A stretch of 40,195 nucleotides of DNA, taken from NCBI GenBank assembly GCA_025201765.1, contig MU623558.1, forward strand, positions 1 to 40,195, given 5' to 3'. This stretch comes from Daldinia sp. FL1419 (taxonomy: Eukaryota > Ascomycota > Sordariomycetes > Xylariales > Hypoxylaceae). The notes under the pieces were generated by a model. The model was not told the DNA's origin. It did not search any database and worked only from the letters and a program-made list of their open reading frames with translations. Shown here in pieces: positions 12,485-21,920 of the stretch; position 1 is the stretch's first letter; each line of letters opens with the position of its first letter. The position numbers and the translations under genes were made by a program.

Positions 12485-12623
12485 ATGACAGACGAGCAGC
12501 GGTGGATATTGGAAAGTAAGTAAATTTTATAGAATCTTGCCAGACAAAAGTGCTACTAAGCTGAGATACCTTGGGTACCCAGGTACCTAAATTAACCGTC
12601 AAGCAGGTTCTCAAGGGAGTCTC

Positions 12624-12985
12624 CCTAGATTCCTATTTCGAAGCTTTCACTCTGGTTCCGTGGAGATCCCAGACTTAATACCCCATTTTTGCAGGACGTT
12701 ATTGATGGTCATCTACGTGGAGACCATATTCAATCTCCTTTTAGTTCGTGGGCAGCAGATACCAAGATCACCCTCGAATTTTTGCAAGATCCATTGGGAT
12801 ACGTTGCCATTATAGAGACCAAGATGCTTGGATCGCATGTGAAAATATATCATGTCAAAACTTTATTTGACGCTGGTTTATCTTTATACAATTATGACCA
12901 CGAATACAGGATATTACACGCATAGTAGGTAGTCTAAACGTCTCATCCAAAGCATTCATTCCCATATCAGTCATTGGGCGGGATA
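12624..12985 (+). pseudogene. Frameshifted fragment of a fungal DUF7587-like protein
   Basis: Three frames read in turn give one coherent sequence: PRFLFRSFHSGS (from 12,624), then GDPRLNTPFLQDVIDGHLRG and SPFSSWAAD through YVAIIETKMLGSHVKIYHV to EYRILHA (12,662-12,922), then IVGSLNVSSKAFIPIS after another shift. From memory of the family, 'PRYLFR...GG.DPRLNT', 'SPFSSW' and 'V.IIDT..L...V.I.H' are landmarks of this fungal domain of unknown function. About 20 residues expected between LNT and the HLRGD segment appear to be missing. There is no ATG in frame at the start. I call it a decayed copy; family naming is moderate. A short GT..AG intron could explain one shift but not all. Confidence 0.45.
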
Positions 12986-13996
12986 ACATATCAATAGTTA
13001 TGCCAAAGGTCCGGAGAGTGGCACTCCTCTTCAGGAGAGCCGGCATCTATGCGCTAGACGCTGTTATAGCTCTAGCAATCATTATCTTAAGTGATTTTCA
13101 TTCTGTGACTTCGAGTAAGGATGTATAGGTTTTCTATTACTTATTGATAAAATATTTCCTATAGGAAATACAGAACCTTAAGTCTATCAAACACATACTT
13201 ATCGTTGTTTGCGAGAGATTGATATTTATATCAAGTCTACTAAGAAACAAGACTTGTCTGGAGATGACCAACCGCATTGGAGATGGTTCTAGGAATAAAT
13301 GGCCACAGTTCCCGACCTATGGCCTCAGTTAGGTACGATACGGTGTAATGATAAAAGCTAGGTAGATATTTGGTGCTAAGCATCTCGAATCTTGATATTT
13401 ACCTATATAATACGCTTGACTACCTGACCCAATATACAGTGATACGCGAGTTCCCAAATGTCTCACTCCGTGAGTCCTAATTGCCCAGCGGCCAAACCGC
13501 TGGTAGATGATACACAGATAATCCTAATATTTATTTGATTGCCGAGTTGTAATTCCATAGGGATACTTGGGTCTTATATTGGGTTTTCTACTTCTTTCCT
13601 GTTAGGGTGGGACTTGATATCCGGTTAAACGCATATCTGAGGTTGTAAGTTTTCAAGCTGTTGACAGCAATCATTTATTACACTCTTATTAAATTTGTTA
13701 TCCTATCAACGTAGAAATAAATCGTAGGAAGTCGCGCTCTAACCTCTAAGCACTGAGATTGCCAAGTAATGGATAAAGATTGATGTTTATTTCTGTGTTA
13801 TTAGCCTCTGTATTATTTTTTTTAAAAAAATTTTCGGCATCTCAACTTCATCTTCAAATTCACGGTCGCGGTCGTATCCTTTAAATAAGCAGATGCCAGA
13901 ACTACCCATCTGGCAATAACCGTTTCTTTTCGTACGCCCGCACCAGGCGCCAAATAAGGTGTCACGGTGTATCTCATAACTATCTAGGTAGTGAAG
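12986..13996 (+). other. Intergenic stretch
   Basis: Balanced-composition DNA with no reading frame that I can assign. It holds the upstream region of the poly-Q/E gene. No tRNA or other RNA gene was recognised. Confidence 0.5.
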
Positions 13997-14755
13997 ATGG
14001 CAATAACCGACGGTACAAAGCGAGCCCAAGAGAGACGACTGCAGCAGCAGCAACAGCAGCAGCAACAGCAGCAGCAGCAGGAGGAGGAGGAGGAGGAGGA
14101 GGAGGAGGAGGAGGAGGAGGAGGAGGAACAAGAGAATACCCAAGAGAGACGACTGCTGCAGCAGGAACAAGAGAATATCCCTGCTTATCAAGGCCTCGCA
14201 CCAAGCATATTTGTGCCTGCGCGCATCGATTTCACACAACCACCTCCGGCATTACCATCGGACCCCAGCGCACGCCAGAATGAAAATCTTGCTCAGATCG
14301 ACGAACATGCAGATGCCATACGGGACAATATACACTACATGCTCAACCGCGAAAAGGCTAGAATCTACCAAGAGTATAAACAGTGGGAAGCTAGTATCCC
14401 CAACCGCTTCAGAGAGGTACCTGGATTGAGAGAGGATGAAGAGCGCTCGCTTCCTTCGTTCGGAATAGACGAAATATTACAAGATAAATCATCCGTGTCC
14501 TCCCCAGATCGAGACCCCGATGAGGAGTATCCTCAGTTTATCAATGCTACATTCTACCCCGAAGATTCGCCGCGCAAGTGGGCTGAGAAGACGATAATGA
14601 ACTTGGTGGGCCATGGCGTTATTGAATTAGAGGGGTTCGCCAGACATGTCACAAATATGAAGGAAGCAAAGATGGAGGAATTCGAGAACGAGATGCTCTC
14701 CGAGGACCAGAATTCTACGGATACCACGTCTGTAGATGGGATGGATACCAGTTAG
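13997..14755 (+). CDS. Hypothetical protein with poly-Gln and poly-Glu tracts
   Basis: An uninterrupted 252-codon frame from the first ATG (13,997) to TAG. The protein starts MAITDGTKRAQERRL, then has 13 Gln (residues 16-28) and 16 Glu (29-44), encoded by nearly pure CAG and GAG arrays, and a second Gln/Glu-rich stretch to about residue 60. The rest is hydrophilic and acidic, with predicted helical character (for example NREKARIYQEYKQWEASI at about 118-135) and a Ser/Thr/Asp-rich tail. No signal peptide, membrane segment or known domain was recognised. No intron is needed. Codon use and composition match the neighbouring genes, and the non-repeat part reads like real protein, so I consider it a genuine but lineage-restricted gene. 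The long Leu/Ala/Pro frames on the opposite strand are shadows of the repeat. Confidence 0.65.
   Translation: MAITDGTKRAQERRLQQQQQQQQQQQQQEEEEEEEEEEEEEEEEQENTQERRLLQQEQENIPAYQGLAPSIFVPARIDFTQPPPALPSDPSARQNENLAQIDEHADAIRDNIHYMLNREKARIYQEYKQWEASIPNRFREVPGLREDEERSLPSFGIDEILQDKSSVSSPDRDPDEEYPQFINATFYPEDSPRKWAEKTIMNLVGHGVIELEGFARHVTNMKEAKMEEFENEMLSEDQNSTDTTSVDGMDTS
14042..14128 (+). repeat. CAG and GAG trinucleotide arrays
   Basis: (CAG/CAA)13 at 14,042-14,080 is followed directly by 16 Glu codons, 15 of them GAG, at 14,081-14,128. Both lie in frame in the poly-Q/poly-E protein. Tracts this pure are prone to length change between strains. Confidence 0.9.
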
Positions 14756-14908
14756 GGTCGATTAGAGCATGTATATAAAAGCTGCCCCTTGGCTCGAATA
14801 ATAGTGTTTATACCCGACGCCAAATGAAAACTACTCGGTTCCTGGTCTAATTAATCCAATTAATATAATTTAACATTTTATATCTCGCTTTATGCGGTAG
14901 GTAGGTAT

Positions 14909-15720
14909 TTATGTATTACTAGAGGAGGAAGTTCTTCCAATTTCCCAAGGCTTTGGCGGTGCCGCCAGGCGGCCGTGGGTCGTGAAGGCCGGGTCCTCAA
15001 TCACGGTATCGGGGATTTGTCTTATCCCTGGGATTGGCTGCCCGGTCTGTAAGAACGCGACTATTTCTTCAAACTTCTTAGGATATGGTTCCTTATCGGG
15101 GTCTGTTGAAGAGGAATCCTTCTGAATGAAGAGTTCTGCCGTCGGTGCGGCGCTTTGCCAACTAGGCACTTTGGCGTTGGCTGGCTCAGGAGTAACTTGC
15201 TGAAGAGCGAGCTGACCCAGTGGATCACCTAATTCAATCAGGAGATGCGCCAGTTTTCTGTCTGTAGGATTTGACTATTGGTTGATTAGTTAGTTGGTGA
15301 TCTCTTGCTACATCCGTAAATTTAAAGACGCACTATGGTCATTGCTTCTACCGCAACTGCCTGCTCAGATACGACCCTTGGGGGTTGTCGACTATTTTGA
15401 GTAAGCCATTGCTTATATGCATCGCCGTCAACCCTGATTTGTGTCTGCTGCTCAAATCTTTGGATTCGGGTTTGGAGAGCGATTTCAGAAAGACCCGGTT
15501 CGCTAGATCGAAAGTCATTCAAAGCATTTGATAGATTTTCCTTTTATAGGAGCGTTTAGTTGTTATCGTTATTTAATCGATTTACATGTGATGTGTGGAA
15601 ACTCACGGCGAATACTCGATCTTTAGCCCACGGATAAGAATCGAAGGCCTGGTACCGGGCGTCTGGATTCTCGGCGGCACGACGCTGGACGCCGACCATA
15701 CTTGGTTCTGATGCGGCCAT
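14909..15720 (-). CDS. KPWE-domain protein, PEX39-like
   Basis: Three exons: 15,720-15,607, 15,540-15,334 and 15,274-14,909. The introns are 66 and 59 nt; both junctions keep phase 0, and the second intron has an ACTAACTAAT branch region. The product is 228 aa. The N-terminal part carries RYQAFDSYPWAKDRVF (residues 22-37). The C-terminal part has the conserved FEEIVAFLQTGQPIPGI, then IPDTV, then KPWE (residues 215-218). This is the Pex14-like KPWE domain. KPWE is the motif through which PEX39 (human C6orf226, yeast YJR012C) and PEX13 bind PEX7, the receptor for PTS2 cargo, so a cytosolic role in peroxisomal PTS2 import is the best inference. There is no signal peptide or membrane segment. The gene is divergent from the Ptc5-like phosphatase, with 605 bp between the two starts. 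Confidence 0.75.
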
Positions 15721-16325
15721 TCTTTAACGTAGATACCAATAAGCCAATGTATCTAGTGTTCCATTCACGATCTTTAAGTTACCTAACCTTAGATGTGTCC
15801 GTGTGATAGGAGTAAGTTCAATAATGGTTGCTGGGTGCAGATGCCGAGGTTGCGATTACATTTATCGATAACGTGGCTAACTACCTACCTAGGTAGGTTA
15901 GGTACTAATATGTACAGTAACTACAAGATCTTATGGAACCTGGAATCATTTTTAAAACAATAGTGTGTGGCGGGGAACTCACAAACACTAAAAAAAAACC
16001 TACGACCCCACGTTTCCCGCATCTCGCCGCTCTGCCCAAACGATCCACCCGCTTTCTGCCGAAAACAGAAATTGGTCACGATTTCCCCCCATCTTTTTGC
16101 CCAGGTGGCCAATCCATCCTTGTAGATCGGTAGACTAATTCTTCTGAGGGATTACCTAATATTTCACTTATCTCATTCTGTCTTTCGCCTGTGGTCTGGT
16201 TTGTCTACTGAGCTCCACTCTGAAGGTCAGCCATATTCCGATATTCTGTGGCTCGTTTAGCGATTTTGCGACAACGAAACTTTTCCAGATTCAATTTTTT
16301 ACGTCGACGGCGACCCTCTCCCCAA
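15721..16325. promoter_or_regulatory. Shared upstream region of two divergent genes
   Basis: The only DNA between the start codons of the KPWE gene (minus) and the Ptc5-like gene (plus). It contains a 16-bp perfect palindrome ACCTACCTAGGTAGGT at 15,883-15,898 and pyrimidine-rich tracts near 16,137-16,205. No clear TATA box. Called regulatory from position only. Confidence 0.4.
15883..15898. promoter_or_regulatory. 16-bp palindrome ACCTACCTAGGTAGGT
   Basis: Perfect inverted repeat in the divergent promoter region. Its core TACCTAGGTA recurs exactly at 18,594, 21,035 and 22,715, each time outside coding sequence. Whether a protein binds it is unknown. Confidence 0.4.
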
Positions 16326-18282
16326 ATGCGTCGCGTACCTGTTGGAGCCCTTCGGACGACCTTTCAATGTACCGTCCGGGGTCTTACTCGTACTAGTCGC
16401 CCGCGACGCACCGTGTTTTATCAACATTTTAATGCCAGCATTGGTGTTCGATCTGCTGCTTCGTCTTCGGCTGCAACCTCAGCCGCTTCTACCTCATCGT
16501 CTTACACACGCCCCAACTATGCGGTAAGCGAGCCCTTACGATCTTCCATGTATATCCGTCGATTCTCTTTCGCCATCGTCTCTAGCCTAGTTGGCTACGG
16601 CGCCTGGTATACATATAAAGGAGGAAATACCCTAGAACAGGTTGGGGCTAAATCATACACCACGGCACCAACGCAGTTTACGAATAACGCCGCCCCAACG
16701 CGGAATGTCCTCGTAGTTGGTGCCGATGAATTGCATACCGGGACCTTCGTCGGCGAAGGTCCGATAGCCAAGAACGTTGACGGCACCGGAAGAAACGTGC
16801 TAGAAATGCTCACACCAGACCAAGCTACCGAGAAATTACGTCAAAACGAGGCCTCCTTTCTAGTCGATCGAGGACAAGGTGTACTACGATACGACGTTGT
16901 ACAAGTTGCGAGTAATAACCCGATCGAGGATGACCATGCAGAGAAGATCGTGGAGGTAGCTTCACAACAAAGCGATAATACCGACGATTGGATGTTTTGG
17001 GGTGTTTTTGACGGTCATGCGTACGTATTACCCATTTTAGGGCATGCATAGGTAGTGAATTGAGCCCTACTAACCTGCAATAGTGGTTGGACAACATCGG
17101 CAAAGTTGAGACAAACGTTAATCAGCTTTGTCGCACGGGAATTGAATACTACGTATAAAGCTGCTGGTACTCTTGGAACATCGCCATCGCCGGAGGCTAT
17201 TGATACGGCCATCAAGCTCGGATTTACTCGTCTGGATCACGAAATCGTACATGAGAGTGTCGAAAAGGTGTTGAAGTCCAACTCGAAGAGAGTTGCTGCC
17301 GAACTCCTTGGTCCTGCATTGTCTGGATCTTGCGCTCTCTTGTCGTTTTATGATAGTAGCACCAAGACCCTACGGGTTGCTTGCACGGGCGACTCGAGGG
17401 CTGTCTTAGGCCGTCGTAGCCCCTCCGGAAAGTGGACGGCCACAGCCCTATCCGAAGACCAGACTGGAAGCAACCCCAACGAGGTAGCACGTATACGAAA
17501 AGCCCATCCGGGAGAAGACCGTGTTATCCATAATGGCCGTGTTCTTGGTGGACTTGAGCCAACTCGGGCCTTTGGTGATGCTAGCTATAAGTGGAGTAAA
17601 GAAGTTGCTGAGCGCCTTCGAGCGTCATTCTTTGGCCGTAGCTCCTCGCCCCATCTCAAGACCCCCCCTTACGTGACAGCCGAGCCCGTGGTCAGCACAA
17701 CCAAGATACACCCCGAAAAGGGGGATTTCTTAGTGATGGCTACGGATGGACTCTGGGAAATGCTCACCAATGACGAAGTGGTCGGACTTGTCGGCAAGTG
17801 GATTGAAACGCAAGCGGCAGAACAGTCCTCAAAATCTCAGCTGGGTTCTGTGTGGACTAGACTGTTTGGCCCCGGCCAAGACCTCCCTGTGGAAGCTGGT
17901 AAGGAAGCAGGACCCGACGGCCAGAAGACCCCTATTCGACTACGACAATGGGGTATCTCGCCCGATGAGAAGGAGCGATTCGTAGTAAAAGATAAGAATG
18001 TCGCCACGCATTTAATCCGCAACGCTCTCGGTGGCAGAAACGAGGAGCAGGTTTGCGCGTTACTTACATTGGTCTCGCCATTCTCGAGACGGTACAGGTC
18101 AGTCCCCGAAAAAGAAAAGAAAAAGTATGGAGTTATAAAATTCGTTTGGAAGCTAACAATATTCTAGGGATGACTTGACAGTACAAGTCGTCTTTTTTGG
18201 TAATGGCCCGAAGACCGGTGCAGTGCTCGTTAACGAGGAAGCATCAAGCATTCCCCAGTCGGCAATTAAAGCGAAGTTATGA
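16326..18282 (+). CDS. PTC5: Mitochondrial PP2C-type protein phosphatase, Ptc5-like
   Basis: Exons 16,326-17,020, 17,084-18,097 and 18,168-18,282, with introns of 63 and 70 nt that both contain CTAAC. The product is 607 aa. The N-terminus is Arg/Ser-rich without acidic residues (MRRVPVGALRTTFQ), typical of a mitochondrial presequence, followed by one membrane segment at about residues 80-97. PP2C motifs appear in order: FWGVFDGHAGW (metal-binding Asp229, Gly230), LRVACTGDSRAVLG, LSEDQTGSNPNE, GGLEPTRAFGD, MATDGLWEMLTNDE and, in the last exon, DDLTVQVVFFG. This set and the topology match Ptc5, the metal-dependent Ser/Thr phosphatase that activates pyruvate dehydrogenase in the intermembrane space of yeast mitochondria. 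The close relatives Ptc6 and Ptc7 fit less well because of the length and the long pre-domain. The first in-frame ATG was chosen; the open frame extends upstream only with non-ATG codons. Confidence 0.85.
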
Positions 18283-19220
18283 ATTTATTGAGACAAGGCC
18301 TCATCATGTACACCACTATAGCGAGGTTAAAGCTTCCCGGTGCAAGTGTAATATCGGCTTCACAAGTGTGGGAGTTGCTACAAGATATAATCTTTCCATG
18401 GTGCGGCGTTTAATGGATTGCAGAGCATACCGATTGTCTATATCCAATGGTCCGAGGATAATAAGAAGCGGTATATTATTTATATTATGTATTGCATGGA
18501 TATAGAAGCGTCTTCAGGTCAATTGCATTTAACGCGAGAAATTTTCCAGCACAGCTTAACCACCTCTACGGTATTCGTGAAAAGGCTCTTAACTACCTAG
18601 GTAATCTTACTGTTAAGTTGACCACTACGTCCTTGTCCAAACTTACGGCACACAGATAAAACCCAAACTTATGATCTTGCCTCATAGTTCCTTATGACTC
18701 TTTGCTATCTTAATTTTCCGGTCCTGGATCGTGCCATGGGAATTTCGGACTAATAGAAAGCGACATTCGTAGCCTGTTGGTTATCCACCAAGATTTTAGG
18801 CCTAGTCTTCCCCGCCAGGTTTCCCCATAATCATGGAGATATACCCTAGGTTAGGGCCCTCGTATCTCCTCATTGCCAACGTCACCTGCAAGGTACAAGT
18901 TTAGTTTTACGTCAAGATAGATGCTAGTATATTTAGTGGTGGTCCGGTAGTAGCAGAGATCAGATTGCCTAATAAGGTATAAATTCCGCCGAGGATAATT
19001 CGATGTATGCTAGCCCCGAGATCAGAATTAACAAAGGATTTCCTTGGCCTGGCCTAAAGTTGACGCACCAATAGGTCTTTACTTTTTTTTCATGAAGAGA
19101 TGGTCACGCTTGATGAATTATAAAGGGAGCTATTGCCGCCCTTTAGGTGGTACATATCGTCTTGTTGCGTTTGCTTAATTCCATGATTGTGCCGGTCGTA
19201 AACGAAACTTGCGCGTCAAG
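18283..19220 (+). other. Intergenic stretch upstream of the GH5 gene
   Basis: No supportable gene. It contains TACCTAGGTA at 18,594-18,603 and a TATA-like element close to the GH5 start. Short open frames here lack family resemblance. Confidence 0.5.
19119..19124 (+). promoter_or_regulatory. TATA-like element of the GH5 gene
   Basis: TATAAA lies 97 bp upstream of the start ATG at 19,221, a plausible distance for a fungal secreted-enzyme gene. Confidence 0.4.
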
Positions 19221-20767
19221 ATGAAGATTCTGTTGATCTTGTGGTCATTTTGCTTGGCTATAACTTATGCATCGTGGGTTCCTGCATCACTGGTGCTATC
19301 TAGAAATCACGAACCGCATTGGCAAAATCGTATAAGCCATCGGCAGGGAAATTCTTCTACAGAATGGCCCTATGGTCCCTTGAGAACCAAAGGTAGAGAT
19401 ATTGTCAATAGCCGGGATGAAGTGATTACATGGGCTGGTGTTAATTGGCCGATGAGTGGTACGTAGTATTAACCCTAGATTCGAAAGGCTCGATCGGTAA
19501 GCATGATGGGCTGACACAGAAATACTGTAGGCGAGACGATGATACCAGAAGGCCTAGAATGGAAATCTGCTGAAGAAATCCTGGACGATGTTGTCAGCGT
19601 GGGATTCAATTTCCTTCGCATGTAAGTAATCTGAAGAATAGAGCAACTGGAGATAGTTTGTAACTAATCTTTTTAAGGGGCTACGCGATCCAAATGGTGG
19701 ACGAAATATACGACCGAGGAGGGGAGGATGTGCCCCTAGAAATTGCTATGGTCATGGCTCTTGGTTATGAAAACGGCACCAAAGTGACCAACGATATCAT
19801 TTCCAAGAACCCTAGTTGGACTCGTGAGACGACTCGTTTCGAGATTTGGTCGGACATCGCTAGCATCGCCGCGTCTAAGGGCGTATATATTCACCCAGAC
19901 GTTCATGTTGGCAAAGCACAATGGTGCTGCAGCCACATCGATGGAAACGCTTGGTTTGACGACGTGAACTTTAGTGCTTCTAACTGGCGGCGTGGATTAT
20001 CGTACGTGGCGACCTGGGCTAAGGACCACTCCAACGTTGTTTCTATGTCCCTGCGAAACGAGCTGCGCGAATCTTGGAACCGCACAGACTTGTACTATAA
20101 CTGGGGGACGCTCGTGGGTAACATGAGTGCGGGAGCCGACGCAATCTACGAGGTTAACCCAGATCTACTCATCACGTGGTCGGGTATGCAGTATGACCAG
20201 GACTTATCCGCCCTGACGACTAAGAAGAACATTCTCACGGCGCCCTGTTACAAGTGCACGGCGATCCGTGATGCGTACCGGCGTGAACCTGTCTACTTCG
20301 ACCTCGACAGCCACCCGTGGGCGGACAGGATTGTTTGGGAGCTGCACCTGTATCCGATGAGCGAGGACGTGGACACAGGGACTTGCGAGATCATCGAGGC
20401 GGGCCTGTACCGCAACGGGTTCAACGCGCTGGGCATCGACAAGCCAGCCGGATGCAACATTACCCAAGACTGTCCCCCGGCGCAACGGCTGACGCCCGTC
20501 ATCTTCTCCGAGTTCGGCAACGCCCAGGACGCCACCCTGTATAACAGCACGGTGCAAAACTGTATCCGCAGCTTTACCGAGAAGCACAGCGTCGGCTGGA
20601 TGATGTGGAGCTTGGCGGGCAGCTATCGCATCCGGTCTGGCATCCAGAGCTTCGTTGATACTTGGGGCTTGACGAATGCGGACTGGTCCGCTTGGAAGGA
20701 CCCTGATACAGTTGAGAATTACTGGAAGCCGTGGGTTAAGGCTATGAATTTGACGAAGGCCAAGTGA
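19221..20767 (+). CDS. Secreted glycoside hydrolase family 5 enzyme
   Basis: Exons 19,221-19,462, 19,520-19,621 and 19,678-20,767 (introns 57 and 56 nt) give 477 aa. The signal peptide MKILLILWSFCLAITYAS ends near residue 18. GH5 landmarks: GVNWPMSG then MIPEGLEW (residues 73-95), MSLRNELRES with the acid/base Glu243 after Asn242, WELHLYP with His338, and IFSEFGNA with the nucleophile Glu393. These define a TIM-barrel retaining beta-glycosidase acting outside the cell. The subfamily and substrate (glucan, mannan or a glycolipid) cannot be fixed from motifs. The first donor is GTAGTA rather than the nearby GTACGT; only the former keeps the frame and yields the conserved run GTNTVGETMIPEG. The 3' half is more GC-rich than the 5' half. 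Several NxS/T sites are present, as expected for a secreted protein. Confidence 0.85.
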
Positions 20768-21394
20768 ACGACATGAGAAAATACGACGCTGGCAAGTTAC
20801 TAGTTTGAATAACTACCTAAGCTTTAAATGTTCGTTGATAGCGAAATAAATCCTAGTGTACCGTCCTGAAAGACTAATGATAGCAAGACATAGTAATATC
20901 TAGTCCCCTTCTCACCATAACTAATTGTTATTTTATTAAAAGATATAAGACTCACATTTAGAGCAAGACCTTGGTAGGTGCCTTAAGTAAGTTTACAAAT
21001 ATAAACTTAAGCACTAGATGCCTACCTCCCTGCTTACCTAGGTAGGTAGCTAATGTAGCTTGATATGTGAGTGTCAATATATTCTTTATATTAGTATCGT
21101 ACATGTATGCATGTATATATATATATATATTCGTACGAAATTTCGGCTGGCGAGTCCTTCCTTTACGCCTACATGAATGCTAACCCCTAGGCTCTCGGAA
21201 ATGCATGTTGGCCTGACTGTTATGAGGTGGGTGTCCAAGAAATGAGGCCTTATTCGCAGTCCAACTAACGCCAGTGTCATGCATTTATACTTTCATATCT
21301 ATACTTCGCAATGTTTGTACAACTCCAAGACTTGGGAGTTTTAAGGCCATATCCGACATCACATACCATATCACGGTTGACGTAGAATATGCGA
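20768..21394. other. Intergenic stretch between two convergent genes
   Basis: 3' flanks of the GH5 gene and of the small membrane-protein gene. It contains TACCTAGGTA at 21,035-21,044 and a TA microsatellite at about 21,114-21,130. No gene seen. Confidence 0.55.
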
Positions 21395-21920
21395 TCATAG
21401 TCGAATATACAAGTCCATGCATTCGACCCTCCATTCGCGGCGTCCCAACAGGCTTCGCAGCCATTCTATGCCAAGTCCCGTCCACTCTTCTTTCTTCTTC
21501 GCTAATTCTTCAGCCGCAGCACTTGCTAATGCGCTAGCTGTGGTATTGAGCATTTCAACAGCGGTGGCGTTAAAGCTTTCAACTACGGGTTCAGATATCA
21601 TCGTTCCGTTGACTGGGCATGATGCGGTCGACGGCCGCGGGGTGAACCAATTGCTGCTGAAATCGAAGAAGCACCGGTCCGACCAATAGCACGAGGTCAC
21701 GAAGAGTATGAGAAGGAGGACGGAGCAATAGACGCAGGGCCGATTCAGGAAGTAGGTGCAGACGAAGAAGAGGAAAATGAACGCGGGAGAGGCATTTGTC
21801 GGAATAAATAGGAGGGGAAGCCAACTATATGGTAAGAGTGGATGTTAGCTGAGAGGTGGAAGCAAAGCATTCCGAGGGAGAAACTAGACATTTAATACAA
21901 TACCTTCGAAGACAGAACAT
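21395..21920 (-). CDS. Small two-TM hypothetical membrane protein
   Basis: Two exons on the minus strand: 21,920-21,904 (17 nt, MFCLR plus two bases) and 21,824-21,395. The 79-nt intron has donor GTATTG, a GCTAAC branch site and acceptor ATATAG. The join completes a Ser codon and yields 148 aa. Hydrophobic segments lie at about residues 7-30 (SWLPLLFIPTNASPAFIFLF) and 37-52 (CVYCSVLLLILFVTSC). A short Cys-containing loop and an amphipathic helix follow (ASALASAAAEELAKKKEEW, about 107-125). Asn-linked sites NGT, NAT and NTT lie between residue 77 and about 105, which suggests that part faces the lumen or the outside. No family was recognised. Supported by frame continuity across the intron and the clear membrane pattern; the tiny first exon is the least certain part. 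Confidence 0.55.

Noticed and set aside
12485..12515. Possible first exon (MTDEQRWILE followed by GTAAGT) for the DUF7587-like sequence
   Set aside because: Joining it to any nearby acceptor puts the downstream similarity out of frame or needs a 28-nt intron.
13787..14239. Minus-strand frames with poly-Leu and poly-Ala/Pro opposite the poly-Q/E gene
   Set aside because: They are the other-frame translations of the CAG/GAG arrays; the plus-strand protein has normal composition outside the repeat.
20204..20587. 127-codon minus-strand open frame inside the GH5 gene
   Set aside because: Shadow of the GC-rich GH5 coding sequence; the sense strand carries the catalytic motifs.
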